This document shows positions 16,671 to 26,343 of a DNA stretch of 64,000 bases, piece by piece (the first letter of the stretch is position 1; the number at the start of each line of letters is the position of its first letter). The stretch lies in NCBI RefSeq assembly GCF_003626915.1, contig NZ_CP032570.1:2417001-2481000 (forward strand), in the 5' to 3' direction. This stretch comes from Tsuneonella amylolytica (lineage in GTDB: Bacteria > Pseudomonadota > Alphaproteobacteria > Sphingomonadales > Sphingomonadaceae). The notes beneath the pieces are model-generated. The model did no database searches and was not told where the DNA came from. It saw only the letters and a program-made list of their open reading frames with translations. The translations under genes were made by a program, and so were the position numbers.

Positions 16671-17842
16671 CAAAACGCCGCGATCCCCGTGATTGCGCGG
16701 CCGAGGATCAGCGCGTGAACGTCGTGCGTGCCTTCGTAGGTGTTGACTGTTTCCAGGTTCACCATGTGGCGGATCACCTGATACTCGCCGGAAATGCCGT
16801 TGCCGCCGTGCATGTCGCGGCTCTTACGGGCGATATCGAGCGCCTTGCCGACATTGTTGCGCTTGACGATCGAAATCATCTCGGGCGCGAAGGCGTGCTC
16901 GTCCATCAGGCGGCCGACCCGCAAGGATGCCTGCAAGCCCAGCGCGATTTCGGTCATCATGTCGGCCAGCTTGAGCTGGTAGATCTGCTTGCCGGCCAGC
17001 GGGCCGAACTGCTGCCGGTCGAGCCCGTACTGGCGCGCCGCGTGGTAACAGAACTCCGCCGCGCCCATCGCGCCCCACGAAATGCCGTAGCGCGCGCGGT
17101 TGAGGCAGCCGAACGGTCCTTTCAGGCCCTGCACGTCGGGCAGCAGCGCATCGGCGCCGACCTTCACCTCGTCCATCACGATCATGCCGGTCGTGCTGGC
17201 GCGCAGCGAGAGCTTGTTGTCGATCTTCGGCGCGGAGAGGCCCGCTATGCCCTTCTCGAGCACGAACCCGCGGATACCGCCGCCGTGTGCCTCGCTCTTG
17301 GCCCATACCACGAAGACATCGGCGAACGGGGCGTTCGATATCCAGGTCTTGCTGCCCGAGATCGAGTATCCGTCGCCGTCCTTCTTCGCGAAGGTGCGCA
17401 TCGAGCCGGGGTCCGAACCGGCATCGGGCTCGGTCAGGCCGAAGCAGCCGATGAGGTCGCCGCTGGCAAGGCCGGGAAGATACTTCCTGCGCTGCTCTTC
17501 CGAGCCGTAGGCGTGGATCGGATACATTACGAGGCTGGACTGCACGCTCGCCATCGAGCGGTAGCCGCTGTCCACCCGCTCGATCTCGCGCGCGATCAGG
17601 CCGTAACTGACGTAGTTGGCGCCCGCGCCGCCGTACTCCTCCGGCACCGTCGCACCGAGCAGCCCGGCGCGGCCCATCAGGGGGAACAGTTCGGGCGCAT
17701 CGACCTCGTTCGCAAAAGCCTCGATCACGCGGGGCTGGAGTTCGCTCTGCGCGAAGGCGTGCGCGGCATCACGGATCATCCGCTCGTCCTCGCTCAGCTG
17801 CGAGTCGAGGTCGAACGGGTCTTGCCAGTCGAATGGTTTCAT
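16670..17842 (-). CDS. gcdH: glutaryl-CoA dehydrogenase
   Basis: 390 residues from the ATG at 17842 ([10 protein letters not shown]). It shows the family segments [16 protein letters not shown] and, near the C-terminus, [18 protein letters not shown]370 of YEGT is the catalytic base, and [15 protein letters not shown] is typical of glutaryl-CoA dehydrogenases. These oxidise and decarboxylate glutaryl-CoA to crotonyl-CoA in lysine and tryptophan breakdown and in anaerobic-type aromatic routes. It leads an operon with maleylacetoacetate isomerase and fumarylacetoacetase, pairing it with aromatic amino-acid catabolism. It is unlike the three other dehydrogenases here in retaining the canonical glutamate. 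Confidence 0.9.
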   Translation of the reverse strand: MKPFDWQDPFDLDSQLSEDERMIRDAAHAFAQSELQPRVIEAFANEVDAPELFPLMGRAGLLGATVPEEYGGAGANYVSYGLIAREIERVDSGYRSMASVQSSLVMYPIHAYGSEEQRRKYLPGLASGDLIGCFGLTEPDAGSDPGSMRTFAKKDGDGYSISGSKTWISNAPFADVFVVWAKSEAHGGGIRGFVLEKGIAGLSAPKIDNKLSLRASTTGMIVMDEVKVGADALLPDVQGLKGPFGCLNRARYGISWGAMGAAEFCYHAARQYGLDRQQFGPLAGKQIYQLKLADMMTEIALGLQASLRVGRLMDEHAFAPEMISIVKRNNVGKALDIARKSRDMHGGNGISGEYQVIRHMVNLETVNTYEGTHDVHALILGRAITGIAAF

Positions 17843-17901
17843 CGCGCCAGCCTTTGCAGGCCTGACGGCGCGATGCAAGCGGCCCAAGTCGGGTGGCGGC
17901 G

Positions 17902-18261
17902 TCAGGCGGCGGCCAGGGCCTCGCGCATGGTTGCGATGATCTCGTTCGGCGGGCACGGCTTGGACAGCGCTCGCGCCTGCGGATAGCGGCCGCTGACCTC
18001 GCGCGGGGTCACCTCGCCCGAATGGAAGATCACCGGAACGTTCGCAGCGAAGAGCCTGTCGGCTAGCGGATAGACCACGCCGTCGTCCAGCCGGACGTCG
18101 AGAATCGCGAGGTCCGGACGGCGCCGCTCGAGCGATTCAAGGGCCGAACTTGCGGTGTCGTAGGGCCCTTCGACCTCGTAGCCGGCTTCCTCCACGGTGT
18201 CGCACAGGTCGACCCCGATGATGAGTTCGTCTTCGGCGACAAGGACGCATTGAAGGGACAT
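17902..18261 (-). CDS. stand-alone response-regulator receiver protein
   Basis: 119 residues, a receiver domain alone with no output domain. All key positions are present: acidic pocket E10/D11, phosphoacceptor D55 (LAILDVRL), S81 (FHSGE) and K101 (LSKPCPP). Single-domain receivers usually work by protein-protein contact, either in phosphorelays or as CheY-like regulators; sphingomonads have several linked to the general stress response. No kinase lies next to it. It follows the flippase/HhH genes by 89 bases and precedes gcdH by 59 bases; neither neighbour gives its role. Confidence 0.9.
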   Translation of the reverse strand: MSLQCVLVAEDELIIGVDLCDTVEEAGYEVEGPYDTASSALESLERRRPDLAILDVRLDDGVVYPLADRLFAANVPVIFHSGEVTPREVSGRYPQARALSKPCPPNEIIATMREALAAA

Positions 18262-18350
18262 GGGCGGCTCCGGTTCGATGGGCGGGGATATGCGATTAAC
18301 CGAGACTAACCTCCGTCAGGCCATTCAGTTCCCGCTTGCCGGAATGTCCG

Positions 18351-18875
18351 TCATTGCGCGCCGAACTGCGCTTCGTAAGACGAGCGGTCACCTTCCTCGA
18401 GGAGGCGCGCCTGCTCCACCCAGCGATCCCGCCGGATGCGGCCCTGAAACCGGCCGAGCTGTCCGTCGATCCGGTCGATGTCGCTGTCGGTCCACGCCGC
18501 GATCTGGGCGAGAGAGGTCACGCCGAGTTCGTTGAGGGTCGTTGCAAGTTTCGGGCCCAAGCCCTTGATCTGAGTCAATTCCTGCGCTGTGTCCTGCCGT
18601 TCGCGCGCGCTTCCCGCCGCGGCCGCGACGGCAGCGCCGGCACCGCCGATGGCGCCGGGCACCGCAGGCACCACGACCGCCTCGCCGGCGACCGGTGCGG
18701 CATCGATCAGCGCCTGGTTGCGGGCGGCGGGGGCAGCCCCTTCATCCAGCGTGTCGCGGCGATCCACCGTCACCCGGGTCTTGCGGTTGGCGAGCAGGAA
18801 CCACCAAAGCAGCGCCAGCGTGAGGACCGCGCCGATGACGACGTAGAGCCCATTGGTGGACAGGAAATCGTTCAT
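18351..18875 (-). CDS. membrane-anchored helix-hairpin-helix protein
   Basis: 174 residues. One membrane helix at about residues 8-28 (VVIGAVLTLALLWWFLLAN) is followed by an alanine-rich linker and a C-terminal helix-hairpin-helix domain (IKGLGPKLATTLNELGV, residues about 103-119, and on to GRIRRDRWVEQARLL). The same C-terminal module is found appended to NuoE and ribosomal protein L21 in alphaproteobacteria. Its start overlaps the flippase-like gene by four bases (ATGA), so it is the last gene of the tsaD-gpsA operon. Membrane-bound DNA or protein interaction is possible; function is unknown. Confidence 0.85.
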   Translation of the reverse strand: MNDFLSTNGLYVVIGAVLTLALLWWFLLANRKTRVTVDRRDTLDEGAAPAARNQALIDAAPVAGEAVVVPAVPGAIGGAGAAVAAAAGSARERQDTAQELTQIKGLGPKLATTLNELGVTSLAQIAAWTDSDIDRIDGQLGRFQGRIRRDRWVEQARLLEEGDRSSYEAQFGAQ

Positions 18876-20425
18876 GTCTTCAACTCCGTAGAGGAAATGT
18901 CTTCGACCGGGTCGAGGTTGCGGCGGAATAGCTTGCGGTCTTCGGGCCCGAAACCGTAGCGCCAGATCACGAAGCCGTAGGCGGCGAGGATGGCAGGGAT
19001 GCCGAATGCCAGTTCCGCCCATTCCGGCAGACGCACCACCAGCCATCCGACCACGATCGCCGGGGCAGCCGCCCAGACCAGCGCCCAGCGCCAGTTGTTG
19101 ATCGGCTGTCCGAGAATGCGCGCAAGCAACCGCGACTTCACCAGCGATGCCGCGCCCAATGCCAGCATCAGCGCGGCGGCGGCGCCTGCGGCCTTGTACG
19201 TCTCGGGAAGGCCCAGACGCTCGATACCGAGCATCGCCGCGATCGTCAGCGCCGCCTGCAGTGCGATCGTGGCGACCGAGATCGCGAGGTTGCGGACCCG
19301 CGCGACGTAGATCAGCGCCGCTTCCGATACCACCGCCGTGGCCGCCACGACCTCGGCCGCGAGGAGGAAGGCGAGCGCCCCCGTACCGCCCACGAAGTTC
19401 GGCCCGACGAGGCCCATGACCCCTTCGCCCGGAATGCCGAGCGCGAGCGCGATACCGGCCTGCGCGGCGGTGATCCAGAAGCCGACCTGGCATACCTGCT
19501 GCGCGATCGCGGCATAGTTCTTCGTGCGCAGGTTGCGGGTGATGACGGGGCCGAGGATCGGCTCGAAACTGGTCTTCAGTTTCTGCGGCAGCGAGGCGAC
19601 CTGCTGCGCCACGTAGTAGACGCCGACCGCACTCGGCGCGGCGAACAGGCCGAGGATGAAGATATCGAGCCGCCGCGTGCCCCACTCGATTGCATCGGCA
19701 GTGGCGAGCGGCAGGGCGCGGGCGGTCAGCCGCGCCATCTCGCGCAGGCGGGGCCGCCACTGCCGCGGCAGGCCGTACGTCTTCAGGAATGACCACAGGC
19801 CCGTCGCCAGCCCCGCGTAGATCGACACGAGATAGGCCAGCGACAGCCCCGATCCCGGAATGACGAACCAGAACGCCAGCGCCGACAGCGACAGTGTCCA
19901 CGGCAGCACGATCGAGCGGGCGCGCACGGTCGTCGCGATGTCGAAGCGATAGGCCTGCGCCGCCAGCACGATCTCGGTCAGCGCATAGGCCGGGATGGCC
20001 AGCACGATGAGCTTGTCGATGCGGGTGTACTCACCGCTCGGGAACATCGGCGCCGGGACCAGCCAGAAGAACGCCGCCACCACCAGCCCGCTGAGAGCGG
20101 CGACCAGCATCCCGTCGAACACGAGGTTGGCGGGCCGTGCGTCGGGATCCTCTGTCAGGCGCTGCGCGAGGCCGCGCTTCTCGCCCATCGAGCAGACCAG
20201 CCCGGCGATCTCCACCACCACCAGCGCCGAGGCGTAGCGGCCGAGTTCCGCCGCGCCGTAGAGCCGGCCGGCGATGAACAGGAACGGCAGCATGCCCGCC
20301 AGCCGGACCACGAAGCCGAGGAAGTTCTGCCGCCCGCCCTTGGCAAGGGCCGCGATGTCGTCGCGGTCTCCGCTGCCGGGTTCGGGTTCCGGCGCCGGCG
20401 GGGCGGCGCGTGCCGGGCCGCTCAA
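18872..20425 (-). CDS. Wzx/MATE-like flippase (polysaccharide export superfamily)
   Basis: 517 residues from a TTG at 20425 that overlaps the gpsA stop by four bases (TTGA); no ATG is available between that stop and the first membrane helix. After an alanine/proline-rich lead (residues 1-30) the protein has about twelve to fourteen hydrophobic segments beginning NFLGFVVRLAGMLPFLFIAG, with the layout of lipid-linked oligosaccharide flippases. No glycosyltransferase or polymerase gene is next to it, so the carried lipid cannot be named. The position after gpsA hints at envelope lipid biogenesis. Confidence 0.82.
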   Translation of the reverse strand: MSGPARAAPPAPEPEPGSGDRDDIAALAKGGRQNFLGFVVRLAGMLPFLFIAGRLYGAAELGRYASALVVVEIAGLVCSMGEKRGLAQRLTEDPDARPANLVFDGMLVAALSGLVVAAFFWLVPAPMFPSGEYTRIDKLIVLAIPAYALTEIVLAAQAYRFDIATTVRARSIVLPWTLSLSALAFWFVIPGSGLSLAYLVSIYAGLATGLWSFLKTYGLPRQWRPRLREMARLTARALPLATADAIEWGTRRLDIFILGLFAAPSAVGVYYVAQQVASLPQKLKTSFEPILGPVITRNLRTKNYAAIAQQVCQVGFWITAAQAGIALALGIPGEGVMGLVGPNFVGGTGALAFLLAAEVVAATAVVSEAALIYVARVRNLAISVATIALQAALTIAAMLGIERLGLPETYKAAGAAAALMLALGAASLVKSRLLARILGQPINNWRWALVWAAAPAIVVGWLVVRLPEWAELAFGIPAILAAYGFVIWRYGFGPEDRKLFRRNLDPVEDISSTELKT

Positions 20426-21417
20426 GCGTCGGTCTCGGCGGTCAGCGGGCGGGCGAGGAGGCCGGCCACGATCTCGCCGGCGGGCGCGCCGCCGAGCAGG
20501 CGATAGACCGCCGCGACGATGGGCATGGCGACCCCATGACGGGCGGCGAGTTCGGTCAGCACGGGCGCGGTATGCGCGCCTTCGGCCACGGTGCGCCGGT
20601 CGGCCATCAGCGTGGCCGCGTCTCCCCCTTCCCCGAGTGCCTTGCCGAGGCTGAAGTTGCGGCTGGCGGTGGAGGAACACGTCAGCACGAGGTCGCCGAG
20701 CCCGCACAGGCCCGCCAGCGTCTCGCGTTCCGCCCCCAGCGCCTCGCCGAAGCGCAGCATCTCGGCATAGCCGCGCGCGATCAGCGCGGCGCGGGCATTC
20801 TGGCCGAGGCCGAGCCCGTCGACCACGCCGCAGGCTATGGCGAGGACGTTCTTCACCGCGCCGCCGATCTCCGCCCCGGTGACGTCGTCGGAATAGTAGG
20901 GGCGGAACGCCGGGCGGGCGATCACGGGGTGCAAGCGTTCCCACTGTGCCTCGCCCCCGCCGCAGGCCAGCGTGACGGCGGTGGGAAGGCCGGCGGCGAC
21001 CTCGTGCGCGAAAGTCGGGCCGGAGAGGACCGCGATCGCGCTGTCCTTCGCGGCATCGCGCGCGACGTGGTTCATCAGCCGCCCGGTGCCGGCCTCGATC
21101 CCCTTCGAACACAGCACGATATCGGCCGGATGCGCGGGCATCGCGCCGAGCACGGCGGCCAGATGCTGCGCCGGTGTGACGGCGAGGAGCACGTCCAGCC
21201 CCGCCATCTCGGCCAAGTCGCCGGTCGCGCGAATCGTGGGCGAGAGGGCGGCCGAGGGCAGGAACAGGCTGTTGGAGTGCCCGGTGTTGATCTCGGAAAC
21301 GAGTTCGTCCTCGCGCGCCCAGATCAGCACGTTGCGTCCGTCGCTGGCGAGCATCTGCGCCAGCGCCGTACCCCACGCACCTGCACCCAGAACGCCGACG
21401 GTCCCGTTCCCGTTCAT
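20422..21417 (-). CDS. gpsA: glycerol-3-phosphate dehydrogenase [NAD(P)+]
   Basis: 331 residues. The N-terminal Rossmann motif is [13 protein letters not shown] (residues 8-20), the substrate-binding lysine lies in [15 protein letters not shown] near residue 190, and [14 protein letters not shown] follows. This soluble enzyme reduces dihydroxyacetone phosphate to sn-glycerol 3-phosphate for phospholipid synthesis. The start overlaps the tsaD stop by four bases (ATGA), an arrangement shared by many alphaproteobacteria, so it is translated with tsaD. Confidence 0.96.
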   Translation of the reverse strand: MNGNGTVGVLGAGAWGTALAQMLASDGRNVLIWAREDELVSEINTGHSNSLFLPSAALSPTIRATGDLAEMAGLDVLLAVTPAQHLAAVLGAMPAHPADIVLCSKGIEAGTGRLMNHVARDAAKDSAIAVLSGPTFAHEVAAGLPTAVTLACGGGEAQWERLHPVIARPAFRPYYSDDVTGAEIGGAVKNVLAIACGVVDGLGLGQNARAALIARGYAEMLRFGEALGAERETLAGLCGLGDLVLTCSSTASRNFSLGKALGEGGDAATLMADRRTVAEGAHTAPVLTELAARHGVAMPIVAAVYRLLGGAPAGEIVAGLLARPLTAETDA

Positions 21418-22451
21418 GCCTTGTAGCCCGCGCCGCGCACCGGTTCCGCGTGCGGGTCGAGCGGCCAGCGCGGCCGGGCGGCCATATCGAGCGGGGCGAA
21501 TTCGGCGCCCGTGGCCAGCCGTTCCTGCCCGGCCCACGCGATCATCGCGGCGTTGTCGGTGCATAGCGCCGGGGGCGGCGCGGAGAACGCCATGCCGTGG
21601 CGCGCGGCAAACGCTTCGAGCGCCGCGCGCACCGCCGCGTTCGCCGCGACCCCGCCGGCCACTACCAGCGCGGGACAGGAGGGTCCGCTCTCGAGCGCGC
21701 GGTCGAGCCGGTCGATCACGCAGTCGATCGCCGCCTGCTGGAAGCTCGCGGCGATATCGGCGGCGGCGTACCGTCCGCTTTTGTGCGCGCGCAAGACCGC
21801 GCTCTTCAATCCGGCGAAGCTGAAATGCGGTTCCGCGCTGCTCTTCAGCGGGCGGGGCAGGGGCACGGCGACCGGATCGCCCGCGCGCGCCAGCCGCTCG
21901 ACCGCCGGGCCGCCGGGGAACCCGAGGCCGAGGATCTTGGCGGTCTTGTCGTATGCCTCGCCGAGCGCGTCGTCGATCGTGGTCGCGAGACGGCGGAATT
22001 CCCCGACCCCCTCCACGCGCAGGATCTGGCAATGCCCGCCCGACACCAGCAGCAGCAGGTAGGGAAACCCGAGCGCGGGATCGGCCAGCCGGGGCGACAG
22101 CGCGTGCCCTTCCAGATGGTTGATCGCCAGCAGCGGCACGTTGGCCGCCATCGCCAGCGCCTTGGCGCTGACCAGCCCGACCATGACCCCGCCGATGAGG
22201 CCCGGCCCGGCGGTGGCGGCAATCGCGTCGAGGTCGGCAAGCGCCACGCCGGCATCGGTCAGCACCCCTTCGATCATCGGTGCGAGCCGTTCGGCATGGG
22301 CGCGCGCGGCGATTTCCGGCACCACCCCGCCATAGGGGGCGTGCGCCTCGTCCTGGCTCGCGATCCGCTGGGCAACGATCGTGCGGTCGTGCGCGACCAG
22401 CGCCGCCGCGGTTTCGTCGCAGCTCGATTCTATCCCGAGGACCAGTCCCAT
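21414..22451 (-). CDS. tsaD: tRNA N6-threonylcarbamoyladenosine synthase subunit TsaD
   Basis: 345 residues. Begins [19 protein letters not shown] and has the metal-binding HLEGH motif with H112 and H116, followed by the nucleotide-binding [10 protein letters not shown] and [12 protein letters not shown]. With TsaB, TsaC and TsaE it puts the t6A modification on A37 of ANN-reading tRNAs. It heads a four-gene chain (tsaD, gpsA, flippase-like, HhH protein) in which each junction is a 4-base overlap. It diverges from hemC across 46 bases. Confidence 0.97.
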   Translation of the reverse strand: MGLVLGIESSCDETAAALVAHDRTIVAQRIASQDEAHAPYGGVVPEIAARAHAERLAPMIEGVLTDAGVALADLDAIAATAGPGLIGGVMVGLVSAKALAMAANVPLLAINHLEGHALSPRLADPALGFPYLLLLVSGGHCQILRVEGVGEFRRLATTIDDALGEAYDKTAKILGLGFPGGPAVERLARAGDPVAVPLPRPLKSSAEPHFSFAGLKSAVLRAHKSGRYAAADIAASFQQAAIDCVIDRLDRALESGPSCPALVVAGGVAANAAVRAALEAFAARHGMAFSAPPPALCTDNAAMIAWAGQERLATGAEFAPLDMAARPRWPLDPHAEPVRGAGYKA

Positions 22452-22497
22452 CGCGGGTTTTCCTTAGCCCTTTGCCCCGCTACGGCAAGCGTGCCGC

Positions 22498-23451
22498 ATG
22501 TCCAGTACCGTCCAGCTCCGCCTCGGCACCCGCCGCTCCCCGCTCGCCATGGCGCAGGCCGAGGAGGCGCGCGCCCGCCTGTGCGCGGCGCATGGGTGGA
22601 GCCAGGAGCAGGTCGAACTGAAGCCGGTGACCGCCAGCGGCGACCGGGTGCAGGACCGCCCGCTGGCCGAGATCGGCGGCAAGGCGCTGTGGACCAAGGA
22701 ACTCGACCAGTGGCTGGCCGAAGGGTGGATCGATGCCGCGGTCCATTCGCTGAAGGACGTGGAAACGGTCCGACCCGATTTCCTGTGCATTTCCGCCGTG
22801 CTGCCCCGCGCCGACGTGCGCGACGTGCTGCTCGGCGCGGCAAGCGTGAACGCCATTCCCGAAGGCGCGCGGGTAGGCACCAGCGCGCCGCGCCGCGCCG
22901 CGCAGATGCTGCATCGGCGGCCCGATCTCGAAATCGTCGGCTTTCGCGGCAACGTCGCCACCCGCATGGCCAAGCTGGCCGCGGGGGAAGCCGACGTGAC
23001 TTTGCTGGCGGCGGCCGGGCTCGATCGGCTGGGCAAGACCGGCGTCGGCCATCCGCTGGAAGTCGACGACTGGCTGCCCGCCCCGGCACAGGGGGCGATC
23101 GGCATCGAATGCCGCAAGGGCGATGCCCGCGTGCGCGAGGCGCTGACCGCGATCGACCATGGCCCCAGCCGCGCAGAGGTGATGGCCGAACGGGCACTGC
23201 TGCGGGCGCTGGGCGGCAATTGCCACTCGCCGATCGCGGCGCACAGCCGCACGTCCGACGATACGATCGCGCTGCGCTGCGCGCTCTACAGCGGCGACGG
23301 GGCGGAGCGGGTGGAGGGCGCGATGACGCTGGCGGTTGGCGACACCGATGCGCCTGCACGGCTCGCCGCGGACCTGCTGGCACGGGCCACGCCGGGCATC
23401 GCTGCGCTATTCTCGCCGCCGAATTCACCCGATACCGTAATGGGCGGATGA
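22498..23451 (+). CDS. hemC: hydroxymethylbilane synthase (porphobilinogen deaminase)
   Basis: 317 residues. It has LGTRRSPLAMAQAE at residues 8-21, the arginine-rich GTSAPRRAAQ near residue 126, and the cofactor-binding C242 in GGNCHSPIAA. It joins four porphobilinogen molecules into hydroxymethylbilane in tetrapyrrole synthesis. The stop overlaps the hemD start (ATGA), so hemC and hemD are translationally coupled. Confidence 0.97.
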   Translation: MSSTVQLRLGTRRSPLAMAQAEEARARLCAAHGWSQEQVELKPVTASGDRVQDRPLAEIGGKALWTKELDQWLAEGWIDAAVHSLKDVETVRPDFLCISAVLPRADVRDVLLGAASVNAIPEGARVGTSAPRRAAQMLHRRPDLEIVGFRGNVATRMAKLAAGEADVTLLAAAGLDRLGKTGVGHPLEVDDWLPAPAQGAIGIECRKGDARVREALTAIDHGPSRAEVMAERALLRALGGNCHSPIAAHSRTSDDTIALRCALYSGDGAERVEGAMTLAVGDTDAPARLAADLLARATPGIAALFSPPNSPDTVMGG

Positions 23452-24125
23452 CCCGCCCGCTGGTGATCGTCCGGCCCGAACCGGGCTGTTCGGCCACCGT
23501 CGCCGCCGCCCGGGCTGCCGGTCTGGAGGCGATCGCCTCGCCGCTGTTCGAGATCGAGCCCGCCGGCTGGACGCCGCCCGATCCTGACCAGTTCGATGCG
23601 CTACTCGCCGGAAGCGCCAACGCGTTCCGGCACGTGAGCACGGGACTGTCGCGGCTTGCGGCACTGCCGGTTTACGCCGTCGGCGAGCGGACATCGGAGG
23701 CGGCGCGCGAGGCGGGCTTCACGGTGGCCCGGACCGGGAACGGCGACATGCAGGCGCTGGTCGACGCGCTTTCGCCGCCGCTCAGGCTGCTGCGGCTCGC
23801 GGGCGAGGTGCGGACCGAGATCGCAAGTCCTCCCGGCATCGAGGTCGCCGAGTGCGTCCTGTACCGCGCCGCACCGCGGGTATTGGCCGAAGAGGCGGCG
23901 CGTGCCCTTAGGGAGGGGGGCTGCGCCGCGCTCCATTCGGGGGAGGCCGCGCGCCGCTTCGCGCACGAATGCGACCGGCTGGACATACCTCGCACTGACG
24001 TCGCGCTCGTCGCCCTGTCGCCGCGTATCGCCGGGGCGGCGGGGGCGGGTTGGGGGGCCGTCCGCACGGCGCCCGAGGTGTCGGACGCGGCCCTGCTGGT
24101 CTTGGCCGCGCAGTTGTGCCAATGA
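23448..24125 (+). CDS. hemD: uroporphyrinogen-III synthase
   Basis: 225 residues, typical for this poorly conserved family. It starts MTRPLVIVRPEPGCSATVAAA and carries DALLAGSANAFRHV and YAVGERTSEAAREAGF, the two stretches that usually allow recognition. It closes hydroxymethylbilane to uroporphyrinogen III, the step after HemC, whose gene it overlaps by four bases. Family identity rests mainly on the coupling to hemC and on these motifs. Confidence 0.92.
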   Translation: MTRPLVIVRPEPGCSATVAAARAAGLEAIASPLFEIEPAGWTPPDPDQFDALLAGSANAFRHVSTGLSRLAALPVYAVGERTSEAAREAGFTVARTGNGDMQALVDALSPPLRLLRLAGEVRTEIASPPGIEVAECVLYRAAPRVLAEEAARALREGGCAALHSGEAARRFAHECDRLDIPRTDVALVALSPRIAGAAGAGWGAVRTAPEVSDAALLVLAAQLCQ

Positions 24126-24174
24126 CGGCGACGGGATTGTGCCCGGTGGGCACGGGGTCGTAGAACGGAACCGA

Positions 24175-25098
24175 ATGCAGGATTACTCGCCCGAAATTTC
24201 GGCGAAGGACCGGCGCGGCGCGTCGCCTTCGCTCAAGCCAGTGCTGATTGCCGTCCTGGCATCGTTCGCGCTGGGTGCCGCGGTGGTCGGATACTTCGCC
24301 TGGAACGGCTATTTCGCACCCGCTGCCGAGGCGCCCGCACAGCTGGCTTCCGAACCGACGTCGGCATCGTCGGCAATGCCCGCGCCGAGCCCCACCCCGA
24401 GCGCGAGCGAAGTCGCCCGTGCCGACGCCGCGGTGCAGCGGGTGGAGGAGACCCAGGGCGGGCTCGACCAGCGCATCGCCGCCGCCGAGCAGCGGATCGC
24501 CCGGCTAGATTTGCAGGCGCAGGCCGCCTCCGGTAATGCCGCGCGCGCCGAAGGGCTGCTGATCGCCTTCGCCACCCGCCGCGCCATCGAGCGCGGGGCG
24601 GAGCTGGGCTATCTCCGCGATCAGCTGCGCCTGCGGTTCGGCGATGCGCAGCCCAACTCGGTCCGCACCGTGCTGGATTTCGCGCGCAATCCGATCACCC
24701 TCGACGTGCTCGTCGCCCGGCTCGACGGGCTGGGGCCGCAATTGCGTGCCTCGGACAGCCGGCCCTCGCTCGCCACGCTGCGCCGCGAGATCGCGAGCCT
24801 GTTCGTGATCCGGCGCGAGACGACCCCGTCGCCGATGCCGACGCGCCGGTTGGAACGGGCACGATATTTCCTCGAAAGCGGCCGGGTGGACCGGGCGATC
24901 GGCGAAGTCGAGCAGCTGCCGGGTGCCGATGCCGCGCGCAGCTGGATCGCCGATGCCACCCGCTATGCCCGCGCGCAGGAAGCGCTCGACCTGATCGAGA
25001 CCGCCGCCGTCAACGAACCGCGCCGCCTGCGCAACGGAGCGGGCGAGGCGATCGAACAGCTGTCGCCGGTGCAGGCCGCGGCCGACGGCGAGAGTTGA
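24175..25098 (+). CDS. mitofilin/HemX-like membrane protein
   Basis: 307 residues from the ATG at 24175. A single membrane helix lies at about residues 22-45 (LIAVLASFALGAAVVGYFAW), then a proline/alanine-rich linker, then a coiled-coil-like stretch (residues about 75-115) and a helical C-terminal domain with RYFLESGRVDRAIGEVEQLPG. The same layout is seen in alphaproteobacterial proteins after hemC-hemD that are distant relatives of mitofilin (Mic60). It is 49 bases after hemD. Roles in membrane curvature and contact with the outer membrane are known for homologues; for this one that is inference. Confidence 0.82.
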   Translation: MQDYSPEISAKDRRGASPSLKPVLIAVLASFALGAAVVGYFAWNGYFAPAAEAPAQLASEPTSASSAMPAPSPTPSASEVARADAAVQRVEETQGGLDQRIAAAEQRIARLDLQAQAASGNAARAEGLLIAFATRRAIERGAELGYLRDQLRLRFGDAQPNSVRTVLDFARNPITLDVLVARLDGLGPQLRASDSRPSLATLRREIASLFVIRRETTPSPMPTRRLERARYFLESGRVDRAIGEVEQLPGADAARSWIADATRYARAQEALDLIETAAVNEPRRLRNGAGEAIEQLSPVQAAADGES

Positions 25099-25113
25099 AG
25101 CCCGAAGGTCGGA

Positions 25114-26343
25114 TCAGCCCGCGAGTAGTTCGGGGAGCTGCCCCGACACGCCGCGCGCCTCGTCCATGAACCACGTCTTGAGCGGAGCGGCACGCTGGAC
25201 ACCCGCCATGCCGAGGCGTCGCACCGCGCTCGCCGTCCTGCCGGGCACACCGAACAGGCGGGTGAGCCCATCGGTCGCCATCGCCACCATCATGCTGTCG
25301 AGCCCGCGCCAGCGTTCGTAGCGGGCCAGCACCTGCGCATCGCCCGGTTCGAGCCCGAGCCGCATCCCCTCCGCCATGCATTCGACCAGCGCGCCCACGT
25401 CGCGCAGGCCGAGATTGAGGCCCTGTCCCGCGATCGGGTGGATGCCGTGCGCCGCGTCGCCGACGAGGGTGAGGCGGTCCTCCACGATCCGCGCGGTGTG
25501 GTGGAAGCCCAGCGGAAACGAACTGCGCGGCCCGATGTCGCCGACCGCGCCGAACACGTCGCCCATGCGCTTCACCACTTCGGCATGAAATGCCCGGTCG
25601 CCGAGCTTGAGGACGCCGGCGGCATCCTTCTCGTCGACCGTCCACACGAGCGCGCTGCGGTGGCGGCCCTCGGCATCGTCGCGCATCGGCAGCAGCGCGA
25701 ACGGGCCGGCGGGCCAGAAGATTTCCCACGCCACGCCGCCGTGCGGGCGTTCGTGCGACAGCCCGGCAACGATGGCCCGGTGGCCGTAGTCCCACTTGGC
25801 GATGCCGATGCCGGCCTCCTCGCGGGTTGGCGAGCGGCGCCCCTCGGCCGCGATCATCAGGTTGCCCGCCAGAATGCGTCCGTCCGCGAGCGTGACGGTC
25901 ACGCCGTGCGGTCCGCGATGCCGGTTGGCGATTTCGGAATGGGGATGGAAGGCGATCAGGGGCTCGCCCTCCGCCGCCTCGTACAGCGCGAGGCGCAGGC
26001 GGCGGTTCTCGAACATCCGGCCGAGCGATCCCTCGTGCGGGTCGGGCTCGAAATCGATGCGCCCCGGCTTCAACTGGTCGCTGACCGCGATCTTCGCGAT
26101 GGGACTGGCGAAGGGTTCGAGCGAGGGGTGGAGGCCGATGTTGCCGAACAGGTTCCAGCTGGCGGTCGAGATCGCGCTCGCCCGCCCGTCGAAGCCTTCG
26201 GCCACCAGATCGGCCGGATCGGCGCGGTCGACGACGTGGCTCGAGATGCCCTTCTTCGCCGCGGCGAGCGCGAGCGTCATGCCCACGAGCCCGCCGCCGA
26301 GGATCACGAGATCCCTGCGGTCCGTGTCGCCCGCCGCGCTCAT
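25114..26343 (-). CDS. FAD-dependent ubiquinone-pathway monooxygenase (UbiH/UbiF/Coq6 family)
   Basis: 409 residues from the ATG at 26343, overlapping the phosphatase stop by four bases. The FAD-binding motif LVILGGGLVGMTLALAAAKKG is at residues 12-32 and the second FAD contact is LVGDAAHGIHPIAGQGLNLGLRD near residue 300, the hallmark of the UbiH family. These enzymes hydroxylate the ubiquinone ring on the inner membrane. In alphaproteobacteria one or two such proteins (UbiL, UbiH, UbiM) share the three hydroxylations, so I do not choose a symbol. Coupling to a periplasmic phosphatase is not functionally obvious. Confidence 0.9.
   Translation of the reverse strand: MSAAGDTDRRDLVILGGGLVGMTLALAAAKKGISSHVVDRADPADLVAEGFDGRASAISTASWNLFGNIGLHPSLEPFASPIAKIAVSDQLKPGRIDFEPDPHEGSLGRMFENRRLRLALYEAAEGEPLIAFHPHSEIANRHRGPHGVTVTLADGRILAGNLMIAAEGRRSPTREEAGIGIAKWDYGHRAIVAGLSHERPHGGVAWEIFWPAGPFALLPMRDDAEGRHRSALVWTVDEKDAAGVLKLGDRAFHAEVVKRMGDVFGAVGDIGPRSSFPLGFHHTARIVEDRLTLVGDAAHGIHPIAGQGLNLGLRDVGALVECMAEGMRLGLEPGDAQVLARYERWRGLDSMMVAMATDGLTRLFGVPGRTASAVRRLGMAGVQRAAPLKTWFMDEARGVSGQLPELLAG

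Noticed and set aside
17902..18261. Degenerate receiver
   Set aside because: D55, S81, K101 and the acidic pocket are all present, so this lone receiver is probably functional.
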